From Candidatus Devosia phytovorans (GTDB lineage: Bacteria; Pseudomonadota; Alphaproteobacteria; Rhizobiales; Devosiaceae), in the NCBI GenBank assembly GCA_029202405.1, contig CP119312.1, positions 1,927,001 to 1,991,000 on the forward strand: 64,000 nucleotides of DNA, in the 5' to 3' direction. The position numbers and the translations under genes are program-made. Every line of letters begins with the position of its first letter. Within the stretch, counting starts at the first letter, position 1. This document shows positions 42,728-51,679 of this stretch, piece by piece. The notes beneath the pieces were generated by a model. That model was not told where the DNA came from and made no database searches. It saw only the letters and a list, made by a program, of their open reading frames with translations.

Positions 42728-44758
42728 ATGATGCAGCGCCTGCGGGCCGGCTTCATCGCAGCGCTGCTGGGCCTTGTTGGCCCTGCCCCCAGCCCTGCGA
42801 TGGCCAATGAAACTGTCGACATGGTCACAACCGGTTCGGTGGCGACGGGTGTTGCCACGCCCGCGATCGACGACAAGGGTAGCGCCGGATTTCGCGCTGC
42901 GCTCAAGACCCTGGTCGATGGCGATCCGGTGGCGGCCTTTGCCGAAGCGGGACAATTGGCCAACGAGGTCGAGCGCAAGGCGATCCAGTGGGCAGCCATT
43001 CAGTTCAACAGCGGCAAGATCGACTTCGAAGCCATCCGCACCTTTGCGACCGAAGCGCCCGATTTCGCGCCGGCGAGCTTTTATCGCACCCGCATCGAGC
43101 AATCGCTGACCAGGGACGAGGCCAGTGAGGCGACCATTGCCGATGTGCTTGGCGATGCCACGCCGGGCACGATAGACGCGCAAATCCTGCTGGCGGGCGC
43201 CCTACTGGCGCAGGGCGAAACCGAGCGGGCGACGACGCTGACGCGCAGCATCTGGACGGAGAACTTCCTGACCGAAGTGCAGGAGGCCAGGGTCGAGGCG
43301 AAGCTGGGCAGCCTGCTCGATCGGGATGCGCATTGGGCGCGGGCCATGCACCTGATGATGCATGATCGGGCGCGCGGCAGCGAGCGGCTGTTGCCGCATC
43401 TGTCGGAGGCTCAGACATCGCTAATCGTGGCGCGGGCGGCCGTGTCGCGCAATGATGCCGATGCCAAGGCCCTGCTCGACAAAGTCGACCCGAGCCTGCG
43501 GGGCAATGCGGTTTACATCTTCTCGCGCGCGCAACGCGCCCGGCAGTTCGAACTCTGGGACAGCGCCGTCAGCTGGCTCGACAAGGCGCCGGCGGAGCTG
43601 ATCGACGCCGATGAATGGTGGTATGAGCGGCGCATCTTGGTGCGCAAGCTGCTCGATGTCGGCTATCCCGAACTGGCCTATCGCGCAGCGGCTGGCTATA
43701 CGGACGGCCCGGAAGCGCGCATGGTCGATGCGCTGTTCCATGCCGGCTGGATCGCACTAGCCTTCCTCGACGACGCGGCGGCGGCAAAGGGCCATTTCAC
43801 CGAGCTGACCAAGCACACCACCCTGCCCGACAGTATCAGCCAGGCCAATTACTGGCTGGCGCGGGCCGAGGTGAAGCTGGGCGACATCGACGCCGCCCGC
43901 GCCGCACTGACGGTGGCTGCGCAATATAACACGGTCTATTATGGGCAGTTGGCGCGCACCGAGCTGGGTGAAGCCGGTGTCGGCATCCGCCCCTTGCCTG
44001 CCGTTGGCCCGGACGCAGCGGTGTTCAACGCCAATCCCGTGGTGCGGGCCGTGCGCCTCCTCGCCGGCAACGGGCAGGCGCGGCTGGCCGTGCCGCTGCT
44101 GCGCAATTTTGGCACGACGCTCAGCGAGGGCGGCGAGCTGCTGCTGGCGGCACAGCTGGCCGAGGAGATCGGCGCGCATCAGGTGGCCATTGCCATCGCC
44201 ACCAGTGCCGACCAGCGGGGCACGCCGCTTGATATCTTCAGCTTCCCCCAGGACGCACGGCTGGCGGAGGCCGATCTCGCGGCGGAACGCGCGGCGGTCT
44301 ATGCAGTGGTGCGACAGGAATCCATGTTCCAGCTCGATGCCGTCTCCTCGGCCGGGGCGCGCGGGCTGATGCAGCTGATGCAGCTGATGCCCGGCACCGC
44401 GCAGGAGGTGGCGCGCAAGGTGGGTGTCGACTATTCGCCGGCCCGGCTGGTGAGTGACGCGGAATACAATGCGCTGCTGGGCTCGACCTATCTCAGCACG
44501 CAGCTCGACCGCTATGGCGGCTCGCTGGTGCTGGCGGCGGCGGCCTATAATGCCGGGCCGGGCAATGCCAGCAAGTGGATCACCGCCTATGGCGATCCGC
44601 GCGCCGACAATGTCGATCCGGTGATCTGGGTGGAACTGATCCCCTTTTCGGAAACGCGGACCTATGTGAAGCGCGTGCTGGGCAATTATCTGGTCTATCG
44701 CGAGCGGCTGGGCGACAGTCCGGTGCCGCTGCAGCAGGCGCTGCGCACAATTCGATAG
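42728..44758 (+). CDS. Soluble lytic murein transglycosylase
   Basis: A 676-residue periplasmic enzyme of the Slt70 type that cleaves peptidoglycan to 1,6-anhydro-muropeptides. It has a signal peptide (FIAALLGLVGPAPSPAMA), a long helical superhelix region, and a C-terminal SLT domain from about residue 530 with the catalytic Glu in VVRQESMFQLDAVS. The usual GLMQLMPxTA here reads GLMQLMQLMPGTA: three extra residues from a 9-base tandem duplication. ASKWITAY and IPFSETRTYVKRVL close the domain. Start chosen at paired ATGs before the signal peptide; the frame extends further up without support. Confidence 0.93.
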   Translation: MMQRLRAGFIAALLGLVGPAPSPAMANETVDMVTTGSVATGVATPAIDDKGSAGFRAALKTLVDGDPVAAFAEAGQLANEVERKAIQWAAIQFNSGKIDFEAIRTFATEAPDFAPASFYRTRIEQSLTRDEASEATIADVLGDATPGTIDAQILLAGALLAQGETERATTLTRSIWTENFLTEVQEARVEAKLGSLLDRDAHWARAMHLMMHDRARGSERLLPHLSEAQTSLIVARAAVSRNDADAKALLDKVDPSLRGNAVYIFSRAQRARQFELWDSAVSWLDKAPAELIDADEWWYERRILVRKLLDVGYPELAYRAAAGYTDGPEARMVDALFHAGWIALAFLDDAAAAKGHFTELTKHTTLPDSISQANYWLARAEVKLGDIDAARAALTVAAQYNTVYYGQLARTELGEAGVGIRPLPAVGPDAAVFNANPVVRAVRLLAGNGQARLAVPLLRNFGTTLSEGGELLLAAQLAEEIGAHQVAIAIATSADQRGTPLDIFSFPQDARLAEADLAAERAAVYAVVRQESMFQLDAVSSAGARGLMQLMQLMPGTAQEVARKVGVDYSPARLVSDAEYNALLGSTYLSTQLDRYGGSLVLAAAAYNAGPGNASKWITAYGDPRADNVDPVIWVELIPFSETRTYVKRVLGNYLVYRERLGDSPVPLQQALRTIR

Positions 44759-44799
44759 AGCAGGCTTGCCTGACGCCTTCTGACGGGTAGATTGCCGCC

Positions 44800-45738
44800 A
44801 TGGCTCGCAAAAGAACTGTTCCCGCCGACCACCCCGCCTTCGCCGACCTGCCCGTCACCATGGTGACGCTGGCGGCCGGACTGCGCGCGGCGGTGCATGT
44901 CTCGGGCACGCTTTCGAGCAGGCGCCTGCCGGTCGTCTGCATCCCCGGTTATCAGCGCAACATGAGCGATTTTTCCGATTTTGCGGCCTATTTCCGGCGC
45001 GCCGGCGGGGGCGAATGGCCAGTGGTGCTCATCGACCTGCCGGGACGTGGACGGGCCGATGATCGGCAGAGGGCCGAGGACTACAGCTCGCTGGCCGATG
45101 CGCGCGATGTGGCTTCCATTATCGCCGCGCTCGGCATTGGCCGTGCCGTAATCCTGGGCCAGGGACATGGCGGACAGGTGAGCATGGCGCTGGCGGCGCA
45201 GCATCCCCTGCTGATCGCTGGCACTGTCCTGCTCGATTCCGGACCGGTGACGGATTCACGCGGCATTGTCCGGCTGCGCAACAATGTCGAGCATATCGAA
45301 AAGCTGCGCGGCGCCAGAATCGTGGGTGCCGGGTTCAAGCGCATCCTCGGTGGCACCTATCCGGGCCTGCCCGAGGCGCGGCTCGGCACATTGATGGGCC
45401 GCACGCATCTGCTCGACAGCCGCGGACGCGCGCGCCCGCTTTATGACCCGCGGCTGATTGCGGCGCTGGCCAGCATCAATTTCGATGACGTGCTCGCAGC
45501 GCAATGGCCGCTGTTCGATGCGCTGACCTGCGCGCCGCTGATGCTGCTGCGCACCCAGTTGACCGACCAGCTGCGCCGCGAAACCTTCGATGAAATGACC
45601 CGCCGACGGCCCGACGCTACGGCTCTGACCATAGCCGGTCAGGGCTCGCCGGCCCTCTTCGATCAGCGCGAGGAGATCGAAGCAGTGGCCGAATTCGTCA
45701 TCCGCATCAGCACCAAGGCTTTGGGGAAGGCCGCCTAA
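44800..45738 (+). CDS. Alpha/beta-hydrolase fold protein lacking the catalytic serine
   Basis: A 312-residue alpha/beta-hydrolase-fold protein: LPVVCIPGYQRNMSDFSDFA at the oxyanion strand and VLIDLPGRGRADDRQRAEDY next. The nucleophile elbow, normally GxSxGG, reads LGQGHGGQ, with Gly in place of Ser. The C-terminal strand where the catalytic His is expected reads IAGQGSPALFD, so the usual GHxP is also lost. The frame is intact, so it is probably a non-catalytic or differently acting relative rather than a decayed gene. It follows the transglycosylase and overlaps the convergent downstream gene by four bases. Confidence 0.8.
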   Translation: MARKRTVPADHPAFADLPVTMVTLAAGLRAAVHVSGTLSSRRLPVVCIPGYQRNMSDFSDFAAYFRRAGGGEWPVVLIDLPGRGRADDRQRAEDYSSLADARDVASIIAALGIGRAVILGQGHGGQVSMALAAQHPLLIAGTVLLDSGPVTDSRGIVRLRNNVEHIEKLRGARIVGAGFKRILGGTYPGLPEARLGTLMGRTHLLDSRGRARPLYDPRLIAALASINFDDVLAAQWPLFDALTCAPLMLLRTQLTDQLRRETFDEMTRRRPDATALTIAGQGSPALFDQREEIEAVAEFVIRISTKALGKAA

Positions 45739-46253
45739 GCCGCCGCTTTCAGTAACCTGCTGGCCTGTTCCACCCAGCCCTCTCGGGCAACGCGGCCCTT
45801 GAAGGCGAGCTGGCCATCAATCCAGTCGGCGTCCTTGATTGTCCAGCCGGCGATCTGGTCGAAGTGGTGGATGCCAAGGCCATTGAGCGAGGCCTCGATC
45901 TTGGGGCCAATGCCCTTGATGAGCTTGAGGTCATCTGCACGGCCATTGCGCGGCGTGCTCAGGGCCGGTGGCCGCGCCACCAGTCTGGCGACAAGCGGCT
46001 TTGGCTCATCGATCGGCTCGTTGGCGCGTGCTGCCAGATGGGCAGCGGGACTGAGCGGCCGGCGCAATTCAGGGGTTGGCGCTGGAGCTATGACGGGCTT
46101 GGGCGCGACGACCACAGGGGAAGTTAGGTGCGTGCCGCGCGCTGCGTAAAGCACGCGGCGCAGACCATATCCTATAACGCAGCCAATCAGATAGGCGGCG
46201 AAGATCAGGACGGCGGTTTCGATCATCAGCGCAGCGTTGAACATGTCGCTCAC
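45735..46253 (-). CDS. Membrane-anchored helix-hairpin-helix protein
   Basis: A 172-residue protein with one N-terminal membrane helix (IETAVLIFAAYLIGCVIGYG), a Pro/Ala-rich linker and a C-terminal helix-hairpin-helix region (DDLKLIKGIGPKIEASLNGL, IHHFDQIAGW). The HHH part resembles the C-terminal extension seen in some alphaproteobacterial ribosomal L21 and NADH-dehydrogenase-associated proteins. The GTG start at 46253 shares GTGA with the stop of a 37-codon gene upstream; an ATG lies three codons later. The function is unknown. Confidence 0.75.
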   Translation of the reverse strand: MSDMFNAALMIETAVLIFAAYLIGCVIGYGLRRVLYAARGTHLTSPVVVAPKPVIAPAPTPELRRPLSPAAHLAARANEPIDEPKPLVARLVARPPALSTPRNGRADDLKLIKGIGPKIEASLNGLGIHHFDQIAGWTIKDADWIDGQLAFKGRVAREGWVEQASRLLKAAA

Positions 46254-46363
46254 ACCTTGGGCGCGCTGAAGCTGCGCCAGCCGACCACAAGGCCGATCAG
46301 CGCTGCGCCCAGCAGATAGGGCCAGTAGAAACCGATCAGGTAGACGACACCGTCCAGATCCAT
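46250..46363 (-). CDS. Small single-helix membrane protein (37 aa)
   Basis: A 37-codon gene with an AAGGAG ribosome site six to seven bases before its ATG at 46363. The peptide MDLDGVVYLIGFYWPYLLGA continues into LIGLVVGWRSF and ends SAPKV, so it is almost entirely one hydrophobic helix with a basic cytoplasmic end. Its TGA overlaps the GTG of the HHH gene (GTGA), a strong sign that it is translated. I know no family for it. Confidence 0.65.
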   Translation of the reverse strand: MDLDGVVYLIGFYWPYLLGAALIGLVVGWRSFSAPKV

Positions 46364-46378
46364 TGGCATCTCCTTATC

Positions 46379-46422
46379 GCGTTTTGAACTGCAAAAGCGG
46401 TGACCACTTCTGCCGAAACGCC
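46379..46422. repeat. GCGTTTTG...CGAAACGC extragenic palindrome, copy 3
   Basis: GCGTTTTGAACTGCAAAAGC through CCACTTCTGCCGAAACGCC, abutting the OmpA-family stop codon. The same family as 17391 and 23424. Confidence 0.65.
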
Positions 46423-48816
46423 TCACTCGCCTGCTTTGACCGTCACCACGATACGCCGGTTCATGCGCTTGCCTTCGGGGGTGGCATTGTCGGCGATGGG
46501 CTTGGTTTCGCCATAGCCCACGGCATAGAGCCGATCTGCCGCCACGCCGCGCTGCACCAGCGCATTGACCACGGCTTCTGCGCGCGCGACCGACAGCGCC
46601 ATGTTCTGCATGTCGTCGCCATCGGTATCGGTGTGCCCCTCGATATGCACCGTCGCCTGCGGACAGGCGGCGAGATCGATCGCCAACTCGTCCAGGGCCG
46701 CATTGGATTCCACGGCGATGCTGGAGGCGCCCGAGCCGAAGAAAATGGCATTGCGGGCCGAAAATTGCGCGACCGGCGCCGCGCAGGCAGCGAAATCGGA
46801 TGATGGCACTGGCTGCGGCGCGGTGGGCGTTTCGGCCATTTCTGGCGCCGCGACCGGCTCGGGTTGCGCCGGCGCCGCGGCGGCCTCCGGTGCAGGCTCG
46901 GGCACGACGGGCTGTGCCGGTTCGATCGCCAGGGTCTCAGGCTCCGGTTCTGTCACTGGTGTATCAACACCGTCCGGCGCGGCGACCTGCGCCACCTCCG
47001 CGGCAGGCGGGGCAGCTACTTCCGGCGCAGGCTCGGCGACCACAATCGGCGTACGCGTCACGGCAACGGCCGGGGCTTCGGGAATTGCCGAATCCGCCTC
47101 GGGTGTTGCGGGCGGACGTTCAGGCGTTGATTCCGCTATGGAAACAGGCTCGCCGAGCGCCATGGACCAGCCGGCCGCCGCCAGTTGCTGGTCGGCGAAG
47201 CGGGTTTCGATCTCGCTACGGGCAGCGGGCGAGGCCGGGGTGCCGGTGATGGTCCAGGCACCGTCATCAAGGCTGACCCGGCCATCCTGCAGAAGGGTCA
47301 GCATGCCCAGTCCAAGTTCGGCAGAGGTTGCAAAACTGCTCGGCTCACCGGACGCATAGACCATGCTGGTGGTGGCGCCGGGACCGGCAGTGGCCAGCAG
47401 CGCCGTCTCGATTTCCGCGCTCGGCACATCACCCGACATGGCGACCACGCCATTGTCCAACAGGCTGGCGGACCAGGAATAATCGGCGGCCGCGGGGGCC
47501 CGGACTTCCGACATGGCGAGGATCAGACCCTGGGGTGGGCCGTCGGCTAGTCGATCCAGAAGGGTGCGGTAGTCGGCGGTCGAAGAGGCCAGGCCGGTGA
47601 GCGACATGACATTGTCGCGCAGGGAAAAACGGCCTTCTCTCATCTGGTCTAGGGCATCAAGGCCAAAGTCGACGGCCGATTGATAACGCTCCGGCGCGCC
47701 GCGACCCAGCTTGAAGAAAGAAATATCGGCGTTCGCGTGTTCGGCCAGCGCCGTGCGCGTGGCTTCGTCGGGCGCGTAACCATCGAAGACGATTGAAGAA
47801 TTGGCCTGCTTGCTGGCGCTCATCCAATAGTCGGCAATGCGCGGTGCCTCAAGAGTGACGATGCTGTTGGCACTCTGCAAATCTTCCGTCACCGCTTGGG
47901 CGATTTCCACCGAGGGCGGTGCGCCGGTGATGGTACTGGTGTCGCCATCTATCGAGACAGATCCGTACTCGAGCCTCGCAAGTTGAGTTAGCAAACGCTC
48001 GGATAGCGCTGAAAATCCTTGTGGTTCACCTGACCCGAGAGCGAGACCGGTGGAGACCGGGAGGCCGCCGACCTCGGCCGTGCGCAGCCGCTCGGCGCTG
48101 GCGTCATCGGGTACAAAGCCGGTGACGGCGATGGTCTTGCCGTCGAAGGTGGCGCTCCATTGGTAAGGTGATACCAAAGCCGGTGCGATGTTGACCTCAC
48201 CCAATGTGAGACCGGCCGGTGCCCCTGCCCGCATAACGATCAGCAGGTCGCGATAGGATTTTTCCGAGGCGGCCCGGCCATTCAGGGAAAGCGAGGTGTC
48301 GCTGAGCGTGATGGCACCCTGATCGAAATATTTGAGATTATCGATGGCAAAATTGGCGCCAGCGACGAAAGCGGTCCGCTCGGGCATGCCCGAGCGCATT
48401 TCCAGCATGCTGGACGACTTCTGGCTCTTTGTCTCGAGCAGGCGTCTGGTTGTCTCGTCGGGCACGCCGCCGGTGAGGTCGATGCCCTCCTCCGCTACAC
48501 GCGCTTCGAAAAGATAGGGTTTCGCCATGGGGGCAAAGGTCACGTCACTGCGGATCTGACCAACGCCGGATGTCGCGTCGAGCCGGGTGATGGCGGCCTG
48601 CAGAACGGCCCGATCGGTGGTCGTGCCGGAGAGGGTCAGGTCACGACCCTGGAAAGCAAGTTCGACCCAGTCGAAACCGGCAGCGGCCATTGCCGCACCG
48701 CTGCGCTCGTTCAGGTCCCGGTCGATATCGGCCGATGTCATCGCCAGAGTAAGGCTTGTGCCGCCGAGTACCGTTACCAGTCCCGGCACGACCCATTTGA
48801 TGAGATTCCTGATCAT
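46423..48816 (-). CDS. OmpA-family protein with tandem repeats
   Basis: A 797-residue envelope protein. After an N-terminal hydrophobic segment (LIKWVVPGLVTVLGGTSLTL) come about four repeats of 110-150 residues, each with a WxAxxxxxxIxxxGxxPD pattern: FEARVAEEGIDLTGGVPDE, WSATFDGKTIAVTGFVPDD, WMSASKQANSSIVFDGYAPD and WSASLLDNGVVAMSGDVPS. A Pro/Ala/Glu-rich linker of about 115 residues follows, then a C-terminal OmpA domain with the peptidoglycan-binding motif HIEGHTDTDGDD and NRRIVVTV. It probably links a membrane to the wall; the repeats may be BON-like, but I cannot assign them surely. Confidence 0.85.
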   Translation of the reverse strand: MIRNLIKWVVPGLVTVLGGTSLTLAMTSADIDRDLNERSGAAMAAAGFDWVELAFQGRDLTLSGTTTDRAVLQAAITRLDATSGVGQIRSDVTFAPMAKPYLFEARVAEEGIDLTGGVPDETTRRLLETKSQKSSSMLEMRSGMPERTAFVAGANFAIDNLKYFDQGAITLSDTSLSLNGRAASEKSYRDLLIVMRAGAPAGLTLGEVNIAPALVSPYQWSATFDGKTIAVTGFVPDDASAERLRTAEVGGLPVSTGLALGSGEPQGFSALSERLLTQLARLEYGSVSIDGDTSTITGAPPSVEIAQAVTEDLQSANSIVTLEAPRIADYWMSASKQANSSIVFDGYAPDEATRTALAEHANADISFFKLGRGAPERYQSAVDFGLDALDQMREGRFSLRDNVMSLTGLASSTADYRTLLDRLADGPPQGLILAMSEVRAPAAADYSWSASLLDNGVVAMSGDVPSAEIETALLATAGPGATTSMVYASGEPSSFATSAELGLGMLTLLQDGRVSLDDGAWTITGTPASPAARSEIETRFADQQLAAAGWSMALGEPVSIAESTPERPPATPEADSAIPEAPAVAVTRTPIVVAEPAPEVAAPPAAEVAQVAAPDGVDTPVTEPEPETLAIEPAQPVVPEPAPEAAAAPAQPEPVAAPEMAETPTAPQPVPSSDFAACAAPVAQFSARNAIFFGSGASSIAVESNAALDELAIDLAACPQATVHIEGHTDTDGDDMQNMALSVARAEAVVNALVQRGVAADRLYAVGYGETKPIADNATPEGKRMNRRIVVTVKAGE

Positions 48817-49035
48817 CGAAAATCCTATCCAGTCCGCAATGGGGGAAAGGGTAGATGATTTGCGGGTGATTTGGGGAGGGAAAATGAGCGGCTAAGCGGC
48901 TGTTTTCATGAGGCTTATTGATGGCAGCACATGCATGGACGCGTCGTCATGGGTGAAAGACGCAGAATCACACGCCAAGAAGCAGAAAGGCCCGGCGGGA
49001 GCCGGGCCTTTCCGTATCCGAGAGTAATCCGAGGA
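48817..49035. other. Gap between porin 3' end and OmpA-family gene
   Basis: About 220 bases holding the porin terminator and, presumably, the promoter of the OmpA-family gene. Nothing else was recognised. Confidence 0.4.
48980..49011 (-). terminator. Rho-independent terminator of the porin gene
   Basis: AAAGGCCCGGC and GCCGGGCCTTT pair perfectly around GGGA, 25 bases after the porin stop. On the minus strand the stem runs into TTTCTGCTTC. Confidence 0.88.
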
Positions 49036-50487
49036 TTACTGGAAGGACTTGGCAGCCTTGAAGGTAACCTTGTAAGCGCCGTTCTCCTGGACCTTCGCGC
49101 CGAGCGAAGAGGAGAAGCCGCCGCCGGGGTTCCAGCCGAGTTCAGCCGAAGCGTAGAAGTCGGAGTAGGATTCGCCGCCGTTGCGGATGGTGGCAGCCGG
49201 AGCTTCGTCAGCACCGTGGCCATAGACACCGATTTCGCCGGTGACCTTGATGGTTTCGGTGACGGCAGCGATGAGCTGCAGAGCAACCTGGTAGCCGTCG
49301 GCAACGCCGTCGGTACCGTCGTTGAAGTAACGGCCGCCGAGGTTCAGCTCGATGCCTTCAGCAACGGTGGCGCCAACGGAGCCGCCGAAACCGAAGTCGG
49401 TGTCAGCGTCGACGTCTGCGTCGGTGCTGACGTTGACGGCTTCAGCCGAGAGAGCGATCTTGAACATGTCGAAGTTGGCTTCGCCGGAAATCAGAGCATT
49501 CCAGTAGTTGCCCCAGCCTTCAACCGAACCTTCGTCGTAGAAGCCACCGAACGAACCAGCAGCACGAACCTTGAAGTTGTCGAAGGTTGCAGTAGCACCG
49601 GTGTGGATGATGTAGGTGTCGCCGCCGTTCTGGGCGCCGTCGAGAATGCCGCCGAGGGCGCCGCTGATGTGAGCGGTGATGCCCGAACCAGCATAGTCGA
49701 GAACGCCGACCAGGGTACCCTGACGCTGTGCGTCGAGCAGGGTCGGGCCGTCGCCGCCGAGGTTTTCGAGACCGATCTTGGCGATCAGGCCTTCACCGAT
49801 GTTGGTCCAGAGCTGGATGACTTCGCCACCACGCTCGGGAGCGATCGTGTCGACGGCTTCGTCGTTCAGGACGCCAGCGTCGGCGATTTCAGCACCGAAC
49901 AGGCCGGTGAAGTTGAAGGGCTCGTCGTCGCCTTCGTTGAAGATCGAACCGCGCTTACCCGCGGTCAGGACGGTGGTGTCACCAACCTGGACGTAGGCTT
50001 CGTCGATCACGATGGCATTGCCGGTTTCGCGCTGGATGACGCCATCATCGGTGGAGAGGGCTTCGCTGCCGAGCGAACCAAAGCCGCCGTTACGGGTGCG
50101 GACGCGGTCGTCATGCTTGATCTTGATGACAGCAGAGGCAGGACCGAAGTCCGAACCCTGGGTGCCAACAAACTTCAGCCATGACTGGATGCGCGACTCG
50201 TAGTCGTTGTTCGAGATGCCAGCGAATTCGCTGTCTTCGTCGGCACTGACGGTGTCAGTTGCGGTGCCGGCGATAACTTCGGACTCGTTGTAGTTGCCCC
50301 AGTTGAACTGGTAGGTGATGCCGCCCGAGATCTGCAGGCAGTTGGTGTCGGACGAGATGGTCAGGCCCGACAGGCCGAGTTCGTCGCAAACGTCCAGCGA
50401 GGTGAGGACGCCCAGGTCAGCAGCAAAGCCAGCGGTCGACAGACCGGCAGCAGCGATAGAACCGAGGATAAGGCTCTTGAGTTTCAT
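49036..50487 (-). CDS. Rhizobial-type porin
   Basis: An outer-membrane beta-barrel porin of 483 residues. It starts MKLKSLILGSIAAAGLSTAG, a signal peptide cleaved near FAADLG; it has the family's disulfide-bearing start (DVCDELGLSGLTISSD, then NCLQISGGITYQFNW) and ends AYKVTFKAAKSF, with a terminal phenylalanine region typical for barrel assembly. The ATG at 50487 is chosen because the preceding in-frame codons are not signal-like. Codon use is highly optimised, suggesting strong expression. A long upstream gap and a strong terminator fit an abundant protein. Confidence 0.93.
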   Translation of the reverse strand: MKLKSLILGSIAAAGLSTAGFAADLGVLTSLDVCDELGLSGLTISSDTNCLQISGGITYQFNWGNYNESEVIAGTATDTVSADEDSEFAGISNNDYESRIQSWLKFVGTQGSDFGPASAVIKIKHDDRVRTRNGGFGSLGSEALSTDDGVIQRETGNAIVIDEAYVQVGDTTVLTAGKRGSIFNEGDDEPFNFTGLFGAEIADAGVLNDEAVDTIAPERGGEVIQLWTNIGEGLIAKIGLENLGGDGPTLLDAQRQGTLVGVLDYAGSGITAHISGALGGILDGAQNGGDTYIIHTGATATFDNFKVRAAGSFGGFYDEGSVEGWGNYWNALISGEANFDMFKIALSAEAVNVSTDADVDADTDFGFGGSVGATVAEGIELNLGGRYFNDGTDGVADGYQVALQLIAAVTETIKVTGEIGVYGHGADEAPAATIRNGGESYSDFYASAELGWNPGGGFSSSLGAKVQENGAYKVTFKAAKSFQ

Positions 50488-50935
50488 TAATTGACCTCCA
50501 AAGTCAGTCATTCTTTGCGCCGGTTGCCCAGCAGTTTGTCGTAACGCGACCACACTATCGTGGTGCAGTGTGTTGCCGTCGCGCTGCGACCGACAAACGA
50601 TCCCATGCATGGATTCGCAAGACCCACTCTACGCATGACGAAATTTGACGCAATCTCGCAAAAGCCGTTTTGCCGGCCGAGGAATATGGTTGCAGGGCTG
50701 TTGTTGCAGATTCAGCACACAGATCGAAACCATTCGTTAACTTTTCTGAACGCGCCGTTAAATTTGCTGAGTTTTGCTGGGGTTACCGGGTGATCTACGG
50801 TATTTTAGACAAATCTTGCGCGCAAATCCGGCGCGATCGCCACGGTCATGGACGCATCCGTCCGACGGCGTAAATGTGGGCAGAATGAGGAATTTAGGCG
50901 GCGCCACTCTGTGCGCCGTCACATATGGAGGAAGC
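50488..50935. other. Porin / SDR divergent upstream region
   Basis: A 448-base gap, AT-richer than the genes, that must hold the promoters of the porin (minus) and the SDR (plus). Short open frames have no support. I see no riboswitch or sRNA that I can name. Confidence 0.4.
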
Positions 50936-51679
50936 ATGGACAAGCAGAACAAGGTCGCGGTCATCACCGGCGGTAGTTCCGGAATCGGCAAGGCAGCAGC
51001 ATTGGGATTTGCCGGGGCAGGCTATGAGGTCGCCATCTGCGGGCGGCGCGCCGAGGCGCTGCAGGCTGTTACCGCCGAGACGGGCGGTTACTGGGGCGAA
51101 TGCGATGTAACCGATCCGGGCGCCGTGGCGCATTTCTTCGCCGGCGTGAAGGAAAAATACGGCCGGATCGACGTGGTGTTCAACAATGCCGGGCGGTTTG
51201 CGCCGGCGGTCTCCTTCGGCGACCTCGATGTTGTGACCTGGCAGGAGATGGTCAATACCAATCTCAACGGCGCATTCTACGTGGCGCGCGAGGCCTTCCG
51301 GGCGATGCGGGATCAGAACCCGCAGGGCGGGCGCATCATCAACAACGGATCCATTTCGGCCACTGCGCCGCGACCGGGCGCTGCCTCCTATACAGCCACC
51401 AAGCATGCCATCACCGGGCTGACCAAGGCGATCGCGCTCGATGGGCGGGCCTTCAACATCGCTTGCGGGCAGATCGATATCGGCAATGCGGCGACGGACA
51501 TGACCAGCCACATGAACAGCGGCTCGCTGCAGCCCAATGGCACGATGATGCCCGAGCCGACCATGGATGTGGCGCATGTGGTCGAGGCGCTGACCTATAT
51601 GGCGGGACTGCCGCTGAATGCCAACGTGCAGTTCATGACGGTGATGGCGACCAATATGCCGTTCATCGGCCGCGGCTAG
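50936..51679 (+). CDS. SDR-family oxidoreductase
   Basis: A 247-residue classical short-chain dehydrogenase. Cofactor motif TGGSSGIGKA, NNAG in DVVFNNAGRF, and the catalytic Ser-Tyr-Lys in NGSISATAPRPGAASYTATK. The ATG at 50936 follows GGAGG. It is convergent with nagA, with a 4-base overlap of the 3' ends. The substrate is unknown; placement beside the amino-sugar cluster may be chance. Confidence 0.92.
   Translation: MDKQNKVAVITGGSSGIGKAAALGFAGAGYEVAICGRRAEALQAVTAETGGYWGECDVTDPGAVAHFFAGVKEKYGRIDVVFNNAGRFAPAVSFGDLDVVTWQEMVNTNLNGAFYVAREAFRAMRDQNPQGGRIINNGSISATAPRPGAASYTATKHAITGLTKAIALDGRAFNIACGQIDIGNAATDMTSHMNSGSLQPNGTMMPEPTMDVAHVVEALTYMAGLPLNANVQFMTVMATNMPFIGRG

Noticed and set aside
44800..45738. 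Pseudogene call for the alpha/beta-hydrolase
   Set aside because: The frame is complete with normal length and codon use; the losses are confined to catalytic positions, so a functional non-enzyme is more likely than decay.
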